6,696 nucleotides of DNA, from positions 1 through 6,696 of the forward strand of contig DHJG01000214.1 in NCBI GenBank assembly GCA_002404215.1. Direction: 5' to 3'. A model generated the notes under the pieces. It was not told where the DNA came from, made no database searches, and saw only the letters and a list, made by a program, of their open reading frames with translations. This stretch comes from Desulfosporosinus sp. UBA4726. GTDB lineage: Bacteria > Bacillota > Desulfitobacteriia > Desulfitobacteriales > Desulfitobacteriaceae. Positions 5,378 through 6,696 of this stretch are shown here, in pieces. The stretch's first letter is position 1, and each line of letters opens with the position of its first letter. Both the position numbers and the translations under genes were made by a program.

Positions 5378-6696
5378 CTAATCCTCCTTAATAAGTGTAA
5401 AAAATACTTGCTTGAAATCTTCATTGAAACTGAGAACATCGCCCTCTTGTTCAACGAGATTATCCCCCAAATATTCCAAGGACTTCTCATTGAGGGTGTT
5501 AAGAAATACTCCCATCATGATATCACGAGACTTAAGGGTTTGCATTCCTTCTTCGGTTGCCCTCACCATATTTTTAAAACCAGTAATAAAATCGCGTTCT
5601 AGCTCATTTAGCACAGCAATGAAAGACTCGACCTCCTCGTCTAAGGACAACTCTTGAGGCGAATTTGGCAACTGGTCCTTATCCTTAGCAGAACTTTTTA
5701 GGGTTTCAAGGGAGTTCACCATTTCTGCAATATCAGATGTATCTTGAGGTTCATCTTCTTCTTGATCATCATACCGGAGAGCAAATAGTTCTAATAACTC
5801 TTTGCTTTCTTTATCCAACATATCAATTCTATCTAAATCGAATTCGATAATAGGGATTGTCGCAACGATTGGGTCAGGATTTTCTGGAGGGTTTGGAATA
5901 GCACTACCTAATCCACGAACTCCTTGATCTCTAGTCTTTATGAATCGACCTTTAGTAAATGGTGCAGATTCAGATCTAGCCACAAACAACTCAATAAGTA
6001 CATTTTTAAACCCCTCAGGGAAGAGCACTTCATCAAGGCTTAATTGGCGCTTTTCTCCGATATTCATTCTAGCAATATTTTCAGCCAAACGAAATAATGC
6101 GGTAAGGTCTTCTCTCATCTTAAGCGTTGGTCTTCGGTTGACTTCTGTTTTTATCTGAACCTTACGGCCTATTATTGCGTTTCGAAACAATGAGCGTTCA
6201 AACTGGGCTTTCTCATTTAGCGGCATCCATTCGTCAATAAGATTTTTCCCTTGAGCTTGGTAATTAGTTCTTAAAAGTGATACCGATGCTTTAAAAACCT
6301 TATAGATTAGGTTCCTATTTGCTTTGAAAAACTTTGTTTTACTGTACCGTATAAATCGTTTCCAAAAAGTAATGGAAACAGTCTCTAGTTTATTCTCTAA
6401 TCTTTTAAGGTTATCATAGTCCGAATATTCATGAGTATGTACTTTAGCAGCCCACTTCTTTTCAAGGTCATACTCTCCTAACTCATAGCAAAAATCAGCA
6501 ATCCACTGTGGTAGATAATTCGCCAAATCAAAATACTTATCATGATAATTCGTATACAGCCGATCAAGCATACTCAGGTTAAAAGCAGCATTATCATTAA
6601 ATGTATAGTTAAGCAGTTCATAAACAAAGATCAAAATATAGCCCGAATTTGTATCTATATAGTTACCACTCAGGACTTCTTTTCTCCAGTAAAAAT
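5378..6696 (-). CDS. TerB-N/TerB-C domain protein, 5' end outside the window
   Basis: 438 residues are visible and the frame stays open to the window edge, so the true start lies beyond it. The TTG at 6634 is not the start: the codons upstream of it read FYWRKEVLSGNY...NSGYI and then run into the FVYELLN segment, the hallmark of the TerB-N domain (aromatic-WR...G.Y..t...YI..YvYELLN). The C-terminus carries the TerB-C signature: NTLNEKSLEYLGDNLVE (399-415 of the visible part), then the family's usual acidic tail. TerB-C probably begins near visible residue 280, split by an acidic low-complexity linker (about 309-317, DDQEEDEPQD). No clear central TerB metal-binding helix bundle is evident in between. 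TerB-family domains come from tellurite/stress (ter) systems, and comparative genomics has linked TerB-N/TerB-C proteins to DNA-processing enzymes. Here it is the first visible gene of the cassette, and a sensor or scaffold role is inferred. The middle region is basic and Arg/Lys-rich (about 110-195). Confidence 0.85.
   Translation of the reverse strand, partial: FYWRKEVLSGNYIDTNSGYILIFVYELLNYTFNDNAAFNLSMLDRLYTNYHDKYFDLANYLPQWIADFCYELGEYDLEKKWAAKVHTHEYSDYDNLKRLENKLETVSITFWKRFIRYSKTKFFKANRNLIYKVFKASVSLLRTNYQAQGKNLIDEWMPLNEKAQFERSLFRNAIIGRKVQIKTEVNRRPTLKMREDLTALFRLAENIARMNIGEKRQLSLDEVLFPEGFKNVLIELFVARSESAPFTKGRFIKTRDQGVRGLGSAIPNPPENPDPIVATIPIIEFDLDRIDMLDKESKELLELFALRYDDQEEDEPQDTSDIAEMVNSLETLKSSAKDKDQLPNSPQELSLDEEVESFIAVLNELERDFITGFKNMVRATEEGMQTLKSRDIMMGVFLNTLNEKSLEYLGDNLVEQEGDVLSFNEDFKQVFFTLIKED
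5383..5389 (-). promoter_or_regulatory. Shine-Dalgarno site for the GTG start of the ATPase
   Basis: On the - strand this reads AAGGAGG, 10 bases before the GTG at 5372. It lies within the last codons of the TerB-domain gene, which points to coupled translation of the two proteins. Confidence 0.75.

Noticed and set aside
4575..5602. Several reading frames of 80-100 residues on both strands across the ATPase and TerB genes
   Set aside because: All are out-of-frame or antisense shadows of two genes with clear family motifs.
1807..6696. A type 2 BREX system
   Set aside because: Only the BrxD-like ATPase and BrxHI-like helicase classes are present; no PglX, PglZ, PglW or PglY is visible and a TerB-domain protein takes their place. 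It could be reconsidered if those genes lie beyond the window.
5378..6696. Tellurite resistance protein
   Set aside because: TerB-N/TerB-C are named after the ter family, but no TerC, TerD or TerZ is nearby and the neighbours are DNA-processing motors, so a tellurite role is not supported.
1..6696. CRISPR array, tRNA/rRNA, insertion sequence or prophage genes
   Set aside because: No regularly spaced direct repeats, cloverleaf, transposase or phage structural motifs were seen.

Overview
The window looks like chromosomal DNA of a low-to-moderate GC (roughly 40% by eye), spore-former-type Firmicute, most likely an anaerobic Clostridia/Peptococcaceae member of the Desulfosporosinus/Desulfitobacterium kind. 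This is inferred from strong AGGAGG-type ribosome binding sites before nearly every gene, GTG starts, a C_GCAxxG_C_C family protein (mostly found in anaerobes) and a DUF1992 protein. No rRNA, tRNA, CRISPR array, transposase or integrase is visible.

Left part (1-1800) holds four small, ordinary genes. A cupin gene (75-437, +) converges on a C_GCAxxG_C_C redox-type protein gene (453-890, -). The latter lies downstream of, and is probably co-transcribed with, an 83-residue protein of unknown function (942-1193, -). A 269-base divergent intergenic region (1194-1462) with AT-rich palindromes separates these from a DUF1992 (DnaJC28-like) gene (1463-1786, +). That gene ends 20 bases from the end of the oppositely directed cassette that fills the rest of the window.

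Right part (1807-6696, all on the - strand) is a three-gene cassette. In transcription order it holds: a TerB-N/TerB-C domain protein whose 5' end lies beyond the window (5378-6696); a DUF2791/BrxC-BrxD-type P-loop ATPase (4053-5372), which starts 5 bases after it; and an Lhr-like superfamily 2 helicase (1807-3951) after a 101-base gap with a candidate internal promoter. An ATPase of this class next to an Lhr-like helicase is the same pairing as BrxD-BrxHI of type 2 BREX phage defence. Here the third partner is a TerB-N/TerB-C protein, and no PglZ, PglX, PglW or PglY is visible. The likeliest reading is a self-contained DNA-processing or stress/defence module: the TerB protein as sensor or scaffold, the ATPase as a nucleotide-driven switch or loader, and the helicase as the DNA/RNA translocase. 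The function is inferred, not shown.

Two unusually perfect 13-bp inverted repeats lie inside coding sequence. One covers the Walker A codons of the helicase (3785-3816). The other covers the 3' end of the 83-residue gene (962-998).
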